Positions 7,323 to 14,800 of a stretch of 27,905 nt of DNA are shown here, piece by piece. The notes beneath the pieces are model-generated. The model saw nothing but the letters and a program-made list of their open reading frames with translations, was not told where the DNA came from and ran no database searches. Both the position numbers and the translations under genes were made by a program. The DNA is from Mycolicibacterium malmesburyense (lineage in GTDB: Bacteria > Actinomycetota > Actinomycetes > Mycobacteriales > Mycobacteriaceae): NCBI RefSeq assembly GCF_001050015.1, contig NZ_CVTB01000285.1:1-27905 (forward strand). The letters run 5' to 3'. The stretch's first letter is position 1; each line of letters starts with the position of its first letter.

Positions 7323-7859
7323 GTGCTGAACAGGGTGTTGATCGGCGTCGTCGGGTCTGCGGGGGCGGCCCTGATCGCCGCACAAGGAATCGCCGCGGCC
7401 CAGCCGTCGGAGCCGCCGACGCCACCGGCGCCGAACGTCAACGCGCTCGCGCCGGTGAAGCTGTCGGAGTTCGCGAAGATGGACGGCAACTGGTACGCGT
7501 TCACGACCCCCGACGGGCTGACGTGCGTGCTGCAGCGCAACGGCGGCTACGGGTGCAGCGGCGCGATCCCCGGTGCGCCGAACGGTGCGAACTTCGTCAG
7601 CGGCGGCCCGGGTGTTCCACAGTTCTCGGCGACGACGGGCGACGTGTTCGCCGTCGTCGGAGACGCCAACCCGCTTCCGGCCGGCTCGCGGATCAGCTTC
7701 CAGACCGTCAGCTGCGGCAGCGATGGCGGCGTGACGACATGCTCGGACAGCCGCAACCAGTCGGGCTTCGTGCTCAGTCCGGCGGGCAGCTACATCATCA
7801 ACGGCGGAAGGGATCCGCTGCTGGAACGGCCCGAGGGCACGAACCCGTTCTTCAACTGA
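7323..7859 (+). CDS. Secreted protein with four cysteines, unknown function
   Basis: A 178-residue exported protein. The GTG start at 7323 gives a signal peptide (LNRVLIGVVGSAGAALIAAQ core, cleavage likely after GIAAA near residue 26). A Pro-rich linker (SEPPTPPAPN) follows, then a beta-rich, Gly-rich domain with four Cys (in GLTCV, YGCSG, VSCGS and TTCSD), enough for two disulfides. It ends NPFFN. An in-frame ATG at 7230 exists but would put 31 polar residues before the signal sequence and lies inside a hairpin arm. The type resembles small mycobacterial secreted proteins of unknown role; I cannot name a family. It converges with gpsA (33-bp gap). Confidence 0.8.
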   Translation: MLNRVLIGVVGSAGAALIAAQGIAAAQPSEPPTPPAPNVNALAPVKLSEFAKMDGNWYAFTTPDGLTCVLQRNGGYGCSGAIPGAPNGANFVSGGPGVPQFSATTGDVFAVVGDANPLPAGSRISFQTVSCGSDGGVTTCSDSRNQSGFVLSPAGSYIINGGRDPLLERPEGTNPFFN

Positions 7860-7892
7860 CCGCCTCGCGACGCTCGGCGAACCAGTGGGCCG

Positions 7893-8918
7893 TCAGAATC
7901 CGGCGCCGTGCACCTCGTGGCCGGGCTTCTCGACCATCAGGCCGCGGTAGGCCTCTTCGACGGAGGAACCGTGATTGACCACGGCGTCCACCTCGCGAGC
8001 GATCGGCATCGAAATCCCGTACTGGTCGGCGAATTCCATGATGACGCTGGCGGCCTTGACACCCTCCGCGACCTGGTTCATCGACGCGATGATCTCGTCG
8101 ATCGGCTTGCCGGCGCCGAGCTGCTCGCCGACGTGGCGGTTGCGGCTGCGCTGGCTGGTGCAGGTGACGATGAGGTCGCCGATGCCGGCGAGGCCGGCGA
8201 ACGTATCGCGGTGGCCGCCGGTCGCCTCGCCGAGCTTGGACATCTCGCGAATGGCGCGGGCCATCACCATCGCGCGGGTGTTCTCGCCGATGCCCAGTGA
8301 GTAGCCCATGCCGACGGCGATCGCGTAGACGTTCTTCAGCGCGCCGGCCATCTCCACGCCGACCACGTCGTCGGTGGTGTACGTACGAAACCGCTTGGTG
8401 CGGAACAGCTGTGCCAGGTCCGCCGCGAGTTGCTGGTCGGGCATGGCGAGCACCGCTGCGGCGGCATACCCCTCGGCTACCTCACGCGCGATGTTCGGCC
8501 CGGCCAGGATTCCGGCCGGATGCCCGGGCAGCACCTCGGCGACGACCTGGCTCATGCGGAAGTTCGTGCCCTGTTCGAGGCCCTTGACCAACGACACCAC
8601 CGGAACCCACGGACGCAGTTCCTTGGCCAGCTCGGTGAGCACACCGCGGAAGCCGTGCGACGGAACACCCATGACGATCACGTCGGCGCACGACGCCGCC
8701 TCGGTGAAGTCCGTCGTCGCCTTCAGGCTCTCGGGAAGCGCGACCTCGTTGCCGAGGTACTTCGAGTTGCGATGGTTGACATTGATGTCGTCGGCGGTTT
8801 CCGCCGAGCGCACCCACTGCAGCGTCGGTCCGCGGCGAGCGCAGATGGACGCCACGGTGGTGCCCCAGGAGCCTCCACCGAGAACGACGACTTGGGGTTC
8901 ACGTTGCGCAGGTGCCAT
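7893..8918 (-). CDS. gpsA: Glycerol-3-phosphate dehydrogenase [NAD(P)+] GpsA
   Basis: A 341-residue cytosolic enzyme that reduces dihydroxyacetone phosphate to sn-glycerol-3-phosphate, the backbone precursor of phospholipids. The N-terminal nucleotide motif GGGSWGTT (14-21) is followed by NHRNSKYLG, VSLVKGLE, the ILAGPNIAREVAEG loop, the catalytic-lysine block GALKNVYAIAVG, and AGIGDLIVTCTSQRSRNRHVG. All are hallmarks of the family. Length is normal. The start is ATG 8918 with TAACCT 7 nt upstream and no Shine-Dalgarno, so it is probably leaderless. It sits 54 bp downstream of an acyltransferase gene on the same strand, which fits a glycerolipid context. Confidence 0.95.
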   Translation of the reverse strand: MAPAQREPQVVVLGGGSWGTTVASICARRGPTLQWVRSAETADDINVNHRNSKYLGNEVALPESLKATTDFTEAASCADVIVMGVPSHGFRGVLTELAKELRPWVPVVSLVKGLEQGTNFRMSQVVAEVLPGHPAGILAGPNIAREVAEGYAAAAVLAMPDQQLAADLAQLFRTKRFRTYTTDDVVGVEMAGALKNVYAIAVGMGYSLGIGENTRAMVMARAIREMSKLGEATGGHRDTFAGLAGIGDLIVTCTSQRSRNRHVGEQLGAGKPIDEIIASMNQVAEGVKAASVIMEFADQYGISMPIAREVDAVVNHGSSVEEAYRGLMVEKPGHEVHGAGF

Positions 8919-8925
8919 GCCGATC

Positions 8926-8931
8926 AGGTTA
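8926..8931 (-). promoter_or_regulatory. Putative -10 element for leaderless gpsA
   Basis: On the minus strand TAACCT ends 7 nt before the gpsA ATG. It means gpsA can be transcribed on its own, apart from any read-through from the acyltransferase gene. Confidence 0.5.
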
Positions 8932-8972
8932 GGTCGGACGGCAGATGTTCAGGGGCATTTCGCGGTCCCCGG

Positions 8973-9770
8973 TCAGCCCAGCACGGGGAACCGTCGCTCC
9001 TGCGCAAGCCGGTCGAGGGCCGTCTGCATGACGGACCGGACATGGGCATCGACCGCGTTGGCGTTGCCGCCGAACATCCGGACGTCGATCGGCTCGAGCA
9101 CCTGGTCGACGATCTTGGCAGGCAACGGCATGTTGGCCGGAAAGAAGGACGTCACGCCGAATGGGAAGCCGGCGGTCAACGGCAGGATGTCGAGCCGGAT
9201 CCGGTGCAGCCCCAGCCTCTTCGCCAACCGATCGCCCCGGGTCAGGAACAGTTGAGTCTCCTGCCCCCCGATCGACACCACGGGCACGATCGGCACACCC
9301 ATCTCGATCGCCAGCCTCGCGTAGCCGGTGCGGCCCTCGAAATCGATGATGTTCGCACTCAGCGTCGATCGGTACGCGTCGTAGTCTCCGCCGGGATACA
9401 CCAGCACGACCGCGTCCGACCGCAACGCTTCGGCGGCGTTCTCCCGGTTGGCATGCACGACGCCGATGCGGCTCAGATAGCCCCGCAATGGAGTGAAGAA
9501 CACTCCGTAGTGGGCGAGGGTGTACAGGGGGCGACCATATCCGAACCTCCCGTAGAAAGCCGGGGCGAAGACGAGCACATCCGGTGTCAGCATGCCGCCG
9601 GAGTGATTGGACACCACCAGCACCCCGCCGGTCGGCGGGAAGGAGTCCAGGTCGCGAACTTCGACGCGGAAGTAGCGGTTGATCACCGGCGCAATCAGTT
9701 TCGTCGCCACCTCAGTGAAACCCGGATCCCACTTCGCGAGCTCTGAACGGTCGACATCGATGGGGTTCAT
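8973..9770 (-). CDS. PlsC-like lysophospholipid acyltransferase
   Basis: A 265-residue member of the glycerolipid acyltransferase superfamily, likely using acyl-CoA or acyl-ACP to esterify a lysolipid, glycerolipid or related acceptor at the membrane. The catalytic block I is NHSGGMLTPD (55-64), a variant of NHx4D with the Asp one residue late or in a variant position. YPGGDYDAY is at the place of the substrate-binding block, and the IVPVVSIGG block IV follows. The ATG at 9770 has a strong GGAGGAA Shine-Dalgarno. It precedes gpsA on the same strand, so supply of glycerol-3-phosphate and acyl transfer are encoded side by side. Acceptor specificity cannot be read. Confidence 0.82.
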   Translation of the reverse strand: MNPIDVDRSELAKWDPGFTEVATKLIAPVINRYFRVEVRDLDSFPPTGGVLVVSNHSGGMLTPDVLVFAPAFYGRFGYGRPLYTLAHYGVFFTPLRGYLSRIGVVHANRENAAEALRSDAVVLVYPGGDYDAYRSTLSANIIDFEGRTGYARLAIEMGVPIVPVVSIGGQETQLFLTRGDRLAKRLGLHRIRLDILPLTAGFPFGVTSFFPANMPLPAKIVDQVLEPIDVRMFGGNANAVDAHVRSVMQTALDRLAQERRFPVLG

Positions 9771-9812
9771 CGTTCCTCCGCACGCCGTGCTTGCAGGTTC
9801 GACGGTAAGCCG

Positions 9813-9900
9813 AATCCGCCGGGCTGAATTTGGTTGCCGCCGGATTGAGGACCAACGCCTACCCAGCCGGTGACCAAGGACTCCTAGGGAGGCGGTGACC
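9813..9900. promoter_or_regulatory. Repeat-rich divergent control region before yrbEA
   Basis: The 218-bp gap between the acyltransferase and yrbEA contains an inverted repeat (AATCCGCCGG 9813-9822 / CCGCCGGATT 9837-9846, one mismatch). It also holds two direct GGTGACC copies (9869-9875 and 9894-9900, 25 bp apart) flanking the small palindrome CTCCTAGGGAG (9881-9891). These may be regulator sites; no regulator is encoded next to them. The rest of the gap shows nothing recognisable. Confidence 0.35.
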
Positions 9901-9988
9901 GCATCCTAGCGTCGCTGATAGCCGCGGCACTGGACCGGCCCTGATGGCCCGTGCCGGGCTACGCATTTCATGGGAGGAGTCCCGACCG

Positions 9989-10798
9989 ATGATTCGGCGA
10001 ATGCTGCGCTGGTCGCCGGAAGCGCCTGCGTCCGATCGGGATGCCTCCAACGCGCTCGTGGCGGTCGGCGGTCTGTTCGTGATGTCCGTCGACGCAATGA
10101 AATTCATCTTCCGCCGACCCTTTCAGGCGCGAGAGTTCTTGGAACAGTCGGTGTTCATCGTGCGGGTGGCGCTCCTGCCGACGATGCTGGTGGCTGTCCC
10201 GTTGACCGTTCTGGTCAACTTCACGCTGAACATCCTGTTGCGCGAACTCGGTGCGGCGGACTTGAGTGGTGCGGGCGCCGCGTTCGGGGCGGTGACGCAG
10301 GTCGGGCCGATCGTGACCGTGCTCGTGGTGGCCGGTGCCGGGGCGACGGCCATGTGCGCAGACCTGGGTTCGCGCACCGTCCGCGACGAGATCGCAGCGT
10401 TGGAGGTCCTGGGGATCAACCCGGTCCAGCGGTTGGTGACCCCTCGGATACTCGCCGCCGGACTGGTAGCGCTTCTGCTCAACAGCCTCGTCGTGATCAT
10501 CGGCGTAGGGGGCGGCTATGTCTTCTCGGTTTTCGTCCAGGACGTCAACCCCGGCGCATTCGCCGGCGGCATCACGCTGCTGACCGGGATCCCGGAGCTG
10601 ATCATCTCGGGGATCAAGGCGGCGCTGTTCGGCCTCATCGCCGGCATCGTCGCCTGTTACCGGGGATTGACCGTGCGCAGAGGCGGCGCACAGGCCGTGG
10701 GTAACGCGGTCAACGAGACGGTCGTCTACGCGTTCATGGCGCTGTTCGTGGTCAACGTGGTCGTCACCGCGATCGGTATCCAATTCACTGCCAGATGA
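9989..10798 (+). CDS. YrbE/MlaE-family ABC permease, A subunit (orphan)
   Basis: A 269-residue membrane permease of the MlaE/YrbE family, the inner-membrane part of Mce lipid importers. About five hydrophobic segments are visible. The conserved coupling-helix signature DEIAALEVLGINP (133-145) followed by RLVTPR is diagnostic. The ATG at 9989 is chosen for its GGGAGGAG Shine-Dalgarno; an ATG at 9944 is in frame but has no such site. It is followed 13 bp later by a second YrbE gene. Mce operons continue with six mce genes, but here the next gene is YajQ on the other strand, so the pair stands alone. It should need an ATPase (MceG type) and Mce partners encoded elsewhere. Confidence 0.9.
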   Translation: MIRRMLRWSPEAPASDRDASNALVAVGGLFVMSVDAMKFIFRRPFQAREFLEQSVFIVRVALLPTMLVAVPLTVLVNFTLNILLRELGAADLSGAGAAFGAVTQVGPIVTVLVVAGAGATAMCADLGSRTVRDEIAALEVLGINPVQRLVTPRILAAGLVALLLNSLVVIIGVGGGYVFSVFVQDVNPGAFAGGITLLTGIPELIISGIKAALFGLIAGIVACYRGLTVRRGGAQAVGNAVNETVVYAFMALFVVNVVVTAIGIQFTAR

Positions 10799-10811
10799 AG
10801 GTGAGTCCGAC

Positions 10812-11663
10812 ATGCCCCCGCACCTGCCGACCGTCTATCCACGGGTCCACAAGGAGATCAGCCGTCCGATCGGGGTCCTGAGCCGACTCGGGGATCAGGC
10901 CCTGTTCTGGGGGCGATCGCTGGCCGGTGTGCCGTACGCGGTGAGGTACTACCGGACCGACATCGCTCGCATCATCGCCGAAATCGGTATGGGCGCAGGC
11001 ACTTTGGCTATGATCGGCGGCACGGTGGTGATCATCGGCTTTCTGACGCTGGCGACGGGCGGAACCCTTGCGGTGCAGGGCTACAGCTCGCTCGGAGACA
11101 TCGGCATCGAGGCTTTGGTGGGCTTCCTCGCGGCGTTCATCAACGTCCGGATCTCGGTTCCGGTTGTCGCCGGTATAGGACTGGCGGCCACCGTCGGCGC
11201 AGGCGTGACCGCGCAACTGGGCGCCATGCGCATCAGCGAGGAGATCGATGCCTTGGAGGCGATGGCGATCCGCCCGGTGTCCTTCTTGATCAGCACCAGG
11301 CTCGTAGCCGGCATGATCGCTGTCACACCGCTGTACACGATCGCCGTCATCCTGTCGTTCGTGGCGAGCCGGTTTACGACGGTCGCCCTGCTGGGGCAGT
11401 CGTCGGGGCTCTACGACCATTACTTCTCGACGTTCTTGAGCCCGGTCGACTTGTTGTGGTCGTTCCTGCAAGCCATTCTCGTGGCGCTCACGATCCTGTT
11501 GATCCACACGTATTACGGCTACTTCGCTACCGGAGGCCCGGCAGGCGTCGGAGTCGCGACGGGCAACGCGGTGCGGGCCTCGCTCGTGGTGGTCGTGTCG
11601 GTGACCCTGCTGGTGTCGCTGGCCGTCTACGGAACGGCCGGCAACTTCAACCTGTCGGGCTGA
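10812..11663 (+). CDS. YrbE/MlaE-family ABC permease, B subunit (orphan)
   Basis: A 283-residue MlaE/YrbE-type permease that should pair with the A subunit encoded 13 bp upstream. A soluble N-terminus of about 60 residues precedes five or so hydrophobic segments. The signature EEIDALEAMAIRP followed by SFLISTR is the canonical B-type coupling motif. AAGG-TGAG precedes the ATG. It ends with FNLSG, 37 bp before the convergent YajQ stop. No mce substrate-binding gene follows, which is the unusual feature. Substrate by family: lipids, sterols or fatty acids; not determinable here. Confidence 0.9.
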   Translation: MPPHLPTVYPRVHKEISRPIGVLSRLGDQALFWGRSLAGVPYAVRYYRTDIARIIAEIGMGAGTLAMIGGTVVIIGFLTLATGGTLAVQGYSSLGDIGIEALVGFLAAFINVRISVPVVAGIGLAATVGAGVTAQLGAMRISEEIDALEAMAIRPVSFLISTRLVAGMIAVTPLYTIAVILSFVASRFTTVALLGQSSGLYDHYFSTFLSPVDLLWSFLQAILVALTILLIHTYYGYFATGGPAGVGVATGNAVRASLVVVVSVTLLVSLAVYGTAGNFNLSG

Positions 11664-11700
11664 GCGCGCCGCGCCAGCGGCCACGTGAGCCTCGAATGCC

Positions 11701-12192
11701 TCAGCGGTAGTTGACGAACTGCAGCGCCACGTCGAGGTCGGCGCCCTTGAGTAGCTGGATCACGGCTTGCAGGTCGTCACGCTTCTTGGAGCTGACGCGG
11801 ATCTCGTCGCCCTGGATCTGCGCCTTGACGCCCTTGGGTCCCTCGTCGCGGATGAGCTTGGTGATCTTCTTGGCCTGCTCGCTGCTGATGCCCTGCTTGA
11901 TCTGGCCGCTGACCTTGTAGGTCTTGCCCGAGGCCTGCGGATCGCCGGCGTCGAACGCCTTCATGGAGATGTCGCGGCGGATGAGCTTCTCCTTGAAGAC
12001 GTCGACCGCGGCCTTGACGCGCTCCTCGGTCGAGCTGGTGATGACGACCGTCTCCTCGCCCTGCCACTCGATGGACGTATCGGTGCCGCGGAAGTCGAAA
12101 CGTGTGGCCAGCTCCTTGGCGGCCTGGTTCAGCGCGTTGTCCACCTCCTGGCGGTCGACCTTGCTCACGACGTCGAACGATGAATCCGCCAT
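11701..12192 (-). CDS. YajQ-family nucleotide-binding protein
   Basis: A 163-residue cytosolic protein of the YajQ/DUF520 family: two RRM-like ferredoxin folds. Members bind nucleotides and in some bacteria cyclic di-GMP. The N-terminal [17 protein letters not shown] and the [18 protein letters not shown] and C-terminal [12 protein letters not shown] blocks are family hallmarks. The frame is open 26 codons further upstream, but the ATG at 12192 has AAGGAGGAG ahead of it and matches the family start. Length equals that of M. tuberculosis Rv0566c. It is divergent from the tRNA-Tyr gene. Confidence 0.93.
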   Translation of the reverse strand: MADSSFDVVSKVDRQEVDNALNQAAKELATRFDFRGTDTSIEWQGEETVVITSSTEERVKAAVDVFKEKLIRRDISMKAFDAGDPQASGKTYKVSGQIKQGISSEQAKKITKLIRDEGPKGVKAQIQGDEIRVSSKKRDDLQAVIQLLKGADLDVALQFVNYR

Positions 12193-12299
12193 TGGATCCG
12201 CTCCTCCTTGGTGGTCTGATGCCGTTTTCGTCTTACGCCCATCCTCGTTGTACCCTGCAAGTCGCACCAAACCGGGTCACCCGGCCGGTGCAGCACCCA

Positions 12300-12385
12300 G
12301 GCAGGTTGCCCGAGCGGCCAATGGGAGCGGACTGTAAATCCGTCGGCTTACGCCTACGCAGGTTCGAATCCTGCACCTGCCACCA
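12300..12385 (+). tRNA. tRNA-Tyr (anticodon GUA)
   Basis: The 7-bp acceptor stem pairs GGCAGGT (12300-12306) with ACCTGCC (12375-12381), followed by discriminator A and an encoded CCA. The anticodon loop CTGTAAA puts GTA at 12334-12336. The T-arm GGTTCGAATCC is intact, and a long variable arm makes it class II as expected for bacterial tRNA-Tyr. Confidence 0.97.
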
Positions 12386-12391
12386 TGCATG

Positions 12392-12425
12392 TCAGGCCCG
12401 CCCTCGAGCGGGCCTGATTGCGTTT
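12392..12425 (+). terminator. Intrinsic terminator of tRNA-Tyr
   Basis: A perfect 10-bp stem (TCAGGCCCGC 12392-12401 / GCGGGCCTGA 12408-12417) with a 6-nt loop is followed by TTGCGTTT. It begins 6 nt after the tRNA CCA end. Confidence 0.85.
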
Positions 12426-12468
12426 GGGCGGTCAGCACCGAACGCGTCTTCAGCAAATGAGCGTCGGC

Positions 12469-12552
12469 AATCATAGGGAAATCCCTGATTCCTGGACGGT
12501 CTCTTTCAGCTAATTTTGTGGGGAGTGAGGCGCAGGGGGGCTGAGCCTCACT
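12469..12552. promoter_or_regulatory. Hairpins upstream of the lipoprotein gene
   Basis: The gap 12426-12612 holds two symmetric elements. The first is AATCA-(TA)-GGGA-AA-TCCC-TGATT (12469-12490), a 9-bp palindrome broken by a 2-nt bulge. The second is AGTGAGGC (12524-12531) / GCCTCACT (12545-12552), an 8-bp stem with a 13-nt G-rich loop. The first looks like an operator, the second like a terminator or leader hairpin. No promoter can be fixed with confidence. Confidence 0.4.
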
Positions 12553-12612
12553 TCTTAGTCAATCGGGACTGCAGGCTTCGGCCTTGCTGTGGGGGACTGC
12601 GAAAGGACGCGC

Positions 12613-13053
12613 ATGGCGCACAAGGGGTGGATCGCGGCAGTCGTGTTAGGCGCGACGCTGTCAGCATGTTCAAGCCAACCGGCTCAGCCGCCGGAGACCG
12701 TGACCGTGACGACGGAGCGACCGGTGGTCGCCGCACCGACGCCGGCGATCACCACGCCCAGCGCGATAGCGCCTGCGACTTCCGGCGCACCAGCTAACAC
12801 CGTGAGCCAATCGTGGACCATGCCTAACCTGATCGGCAGCAATCTCCAGGATGCCCAGGACGCGATTCAAGCGCTCACCAATAACGAGGTCTTCTTCTCG
12901 GGGTCCACCGATCTGACCGGTCAGGGGCGCAACCAGATCATGGATGCGAACTGGCAGGTGTGCACATCGACGCCTCCGCCCGGCGCCACCATCACGAAAG
13001 GCACCATGATCGACTTCGGTGTGGTCCGCATCGACATCGAGGACTGCCCGTGA
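12613..13053 (+). CDS. Lipoprotein with PASTA-like C-terminal domain
   Basis: A 146-residue exported lipoprotein. The signal peptide ends in lipobox LSAC with Cys19 as the lipidated residue. A Thr/Pro/Ala-rich linker runs to about residue 65. The C-terminal domain starts MPNLIGSNLQDAQDAIQ and later has STPPPGATITKGT, the pattern of PASTA domains (P-x-hh-G-x-x-hx-x-A ... PPG). PASTA modules often bind peptidoglycan fragments, but single ones also act as general extracellular adhesion folds. Two cysteines (in WQVCT and EDCP) may pair. ATG 12613 has GAAAGGA 6 nt upstream; a GTG at 12589 would spoil the signal peptide. The next gene follows after 40 bp. Confidence 0.82.
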   Translation: MAHKGWIAAVVLGATLSACSSQPAQPPETVTVTTERPVVAAPTPAITTPSAIAPATSGAPANTVSQSWTMPNLIGSNLQDAQDAIQALTNNEVFFSGSTDLTGQGRNQIMDANWQVCTSTPPPGATITKGTMIDFGVVRIDIEDCP

Positions 13054-13093
13054 AGCACCTGTCCGGGCGATTCGGGAAGTCCACGCGTAGGCC

Positions 13094-13900
13094 ATGAGTA
13101 ACAAGAGTTCGGATGACGTTGCCAAGGGCATCGGCGCTCTGATCTTTTTCGTCTTCGTGCTCATCGCGTTGATCCCGAAGGAGGTCTGGATCGCGCTTGG
13201 CGTCGTCGCCGGCGGTACGGCTCTCATCGGGTTGATCTGTTGGGCGATAGCCGCGAACGACAAGCGGCTCGCGGCGAAGGAGAAGCGCGAACGTGAAGAG
13301 CGGGCAGCCCGCGAGGCTGCCGCCAAGCGTGAACGAGAAGAGAAGCGCCGCAGGGAAAAGGAACAACGCATCAAGACCATGGGCGCAGAGAATGCCGCGC
13401 TCGTCGAATCTGCGTTGGCTGCTGTGAAACAGGTCCATGCATCGGAAGCCGCTCGCACCGGATGGCTCGGTGATGTCGACTTCACCGCGGACATCCAACA
13501 GATAACCGACAACTTCCAGAAGGCGCATGCGCTTCGCAAGGTCGCAGAAAGACTCTCCGCTCTGGACAAGCCCGCGGCCGACGACCGCAAGATTCTCGCA
13601 GAGGCGAGGACGACGATTGCCACGCTTGACCGGGCTGCCGTCGAAAGCGTTGAACTGATAGAGAAGTGCGCAACGGAGGCGCGCCTCATCGACAGGTCGC
13701 TCCGCGAGGAACGTGAGGACGCGCGGACGGCGGAACAACGCGCCGAACTCCACGCGAAGTTGAGCGGCCTACTCTATGGAATCGAGGCCGCGCCGGACAC
13801 CTCGCCCGCGAGCTCGGCGGCAGATGCGGTGATGGCACGAGTTCAGGCGTTCCGCGAGATCAAGAGTCAGATCCAACACGCTCGCGATTGCGTCCGCTAA
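13094..13900 (+). CDS. Membrane-anchored coiled-coil protein
   Basis: A 268-residue protein with two close N-terminal hydrophobic helices (about 13-28 and 33-53). A long charged coiled coil rich in Lys, Arg, Glu and Ala follows (about 56-95), then a second mostly helical domain. Its C-terminus ends HARDCVR. No catalytic motif is visible. It probably forms an operon with the preceding PASTA-like lipoprotein (40-bp gap), so the two may work together at the envelope (inference). Function is unknown. The start ATG has only a weak ribosome site. Confidence 0.75.
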   Translation: MSNKSSDDVAKGIGALIFFVFVLIALIPKEVWIALGVVAGGTALIGLICWAIAANDKRLAAKEKREREERAAREAAAKREREEKRRREKEQRIKTMGAENAALVESALAAVKQVHASEAARTGWLGDVDFTADIQQITDNFQKAHALRKVAERLSALDKPAADDRKILAEARTTIATLDRAAVESVELIEKCATEARLIDRSLREEREDARTAEQRAELHAKLSGLLYGIEAAPDTSPASSAADAVMARVQAFREIKSQIQHARDCVR

Positions 13901-13955
13901 CCGAGGCGCTGAACTCGTTGGGGCCCTTCGGGTTACCGTTCAGCCCGAAACTCGC

Positions 13956-14066
13956 TCACAGGGCGTCGGCGGGGAAGACCTCGTCGGCCAGCGTGAGCCA
14001 ATCGATGGTGCCCGCCTCGGTCGTCTCGTCGACGGTCGAGACCTTGGTCGTGACGGTTGTGGTCAT
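13956..14066 (-). CDS. Possible 36-residue small protein
   Basis: In the otherwise gene-free stretch 13901-14143 the minus strand has ATG 14066 to TGA 13956. It would encode a Thr/Val-rich start (MTTTVTTKV) and an acidic end (ADEVFPADAL). It lies 77 bp downstream of the TetR stop on the same strand. There is no Shine-Dalgarno. It may be a real small gene, or the end remnant of a lost one. The rest of the stretch shows nothing recognisable. Confidence 0.3.
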   Translation of the reverse strand: MTTTVTTKVSTVDETTEAGTIDWLTLADEVFPADAL

Positions 14067-14143
14067 GCATCGAGCGTCGCGGCCCGCCGGCGCCGGCGGA
14101 ATCGCTGCCAGGCCAGAATTCGCGTCTCCGGGGTCAGCTTTTC

Positions 14144-14716
14144 CTATCCGCCGGGTAAGCCCGACGGCCGTGTGATGGCGCGGCTGACGACCTCGGCCAC
14201 TTCCTCGTCGGTCAAAGCGCTGTCCTCGATCAGCGTGTGCGACAGAACGGTCCGGACGACGACTTCGGCAGCGGCCACCGGGGTCAGCGCGAGCTGATCG
14301 GAGTCCGGAATCGCCTGCGCAACCATCGCCGCCACCGTCCGCGCCAGGTTCATTCGATCGTTGCCGACAGGCAGCCCGGCATCGAGCAGCCAGTGAGGTT
14401 CGTGATCGCGGATGTAGACGAATGCCCGATGATTGCGCAGGTACCGCAGCGTGGTCGTGACGACAGCGACCGTCTGCGCGCTGGGATCGGCCTCGGCATC
14501 GAAGGCCGCGAGCGTCGCTTCGATCATCGCGCCGATCTCCTGCTCAGCGATCGCACCCAGCAGCCCGTCCTTGTCGCCGAACTCGCGGTAGGCCGTGGCC
14601 CGCGAGACGCCGGCCCGTTCCGCGACCTGACTCAAGGTCAGCCGGTCCAGACCGCTCTCGCTGATCAACTCCAGCGCGGCCCGCACCAGTTGTGCCGACG
14701 AACGAGTCCTGGCCAC
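14144..14716 (-). CDS. TetR-family transcriptional regulator
   Basis: A 190-residue repressor-type regulator. The N-terminal helix-turn-helix lies at about 8-52 with LTLSQVAERAGVSRATAYREFGDKDGL, the TetR consensus. The C-terminal ligand/dimer domain is unassigned; the ligand could be a carotenoid, apocarotenoid or other hydrophobic molecule (inference from context). The start is GTG 14716. It is divergent from the carotenoid cleavage oxygenase with 84 bp between start codons, and that gap holds a perfect inverted repeat. It probably represses both genes. The pair corresponds to M. tuberculosis Rv0653c-Rv0654 in arrangement. Confidence 0.92.
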   Translation of the reverse strand: MARTRSSAQLVRAALELISESGLDRLTLSQVAERAGVSRATAYREFGDKDGLLGAIAEQEIGAMIEATLAAFDAEADPSAQTVAVVTTTLRYLRNHRAFVYIRDHEPHWLLDAGLPVGNDRMNLARTVAAMVAQAIPDSDQLALTPVAAAEVVVRTVLSHTLIEDSALTDEEVAEVVSRAITRPSGLPGG

Positions 14717-14754
14717 GACTCTTTCTACCTCAGCGCCCTTGCGATCCCAGCGAA

Positions 14755-14784
14755 ACTGAGACTAGTTTGCATTCTAGTCTCAGT
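14755..14784. promoter_or_regulatory. Likely TetR operator (perfect inverted repeat)
   Basis: ACTGAGACTAG (14755-14765) and CTAGTCTCAGT (14774-14784) are perfect 11-bp arms around the 8-bp AT-rich centre TTTGCATT. The site lies between the divergent TetR and carotenoid oxygenase genes. TAGTCT within the right arm fits a -10 for the oxygenase, so binding would block polymerase. Confidence 0.8.
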
Positions 14785-14800
14785 AGATGAGGAGGGTCCG

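Noticed and set aside
12300..13900. tRNA-Tyr as an integration site with the lipoprotein/coiled-coil pair as an island
   Set aside because: No repeat of the tRNA 3' end is visible downstream, and there is no integrase or phage gene. The pair sits between ordinary genes.
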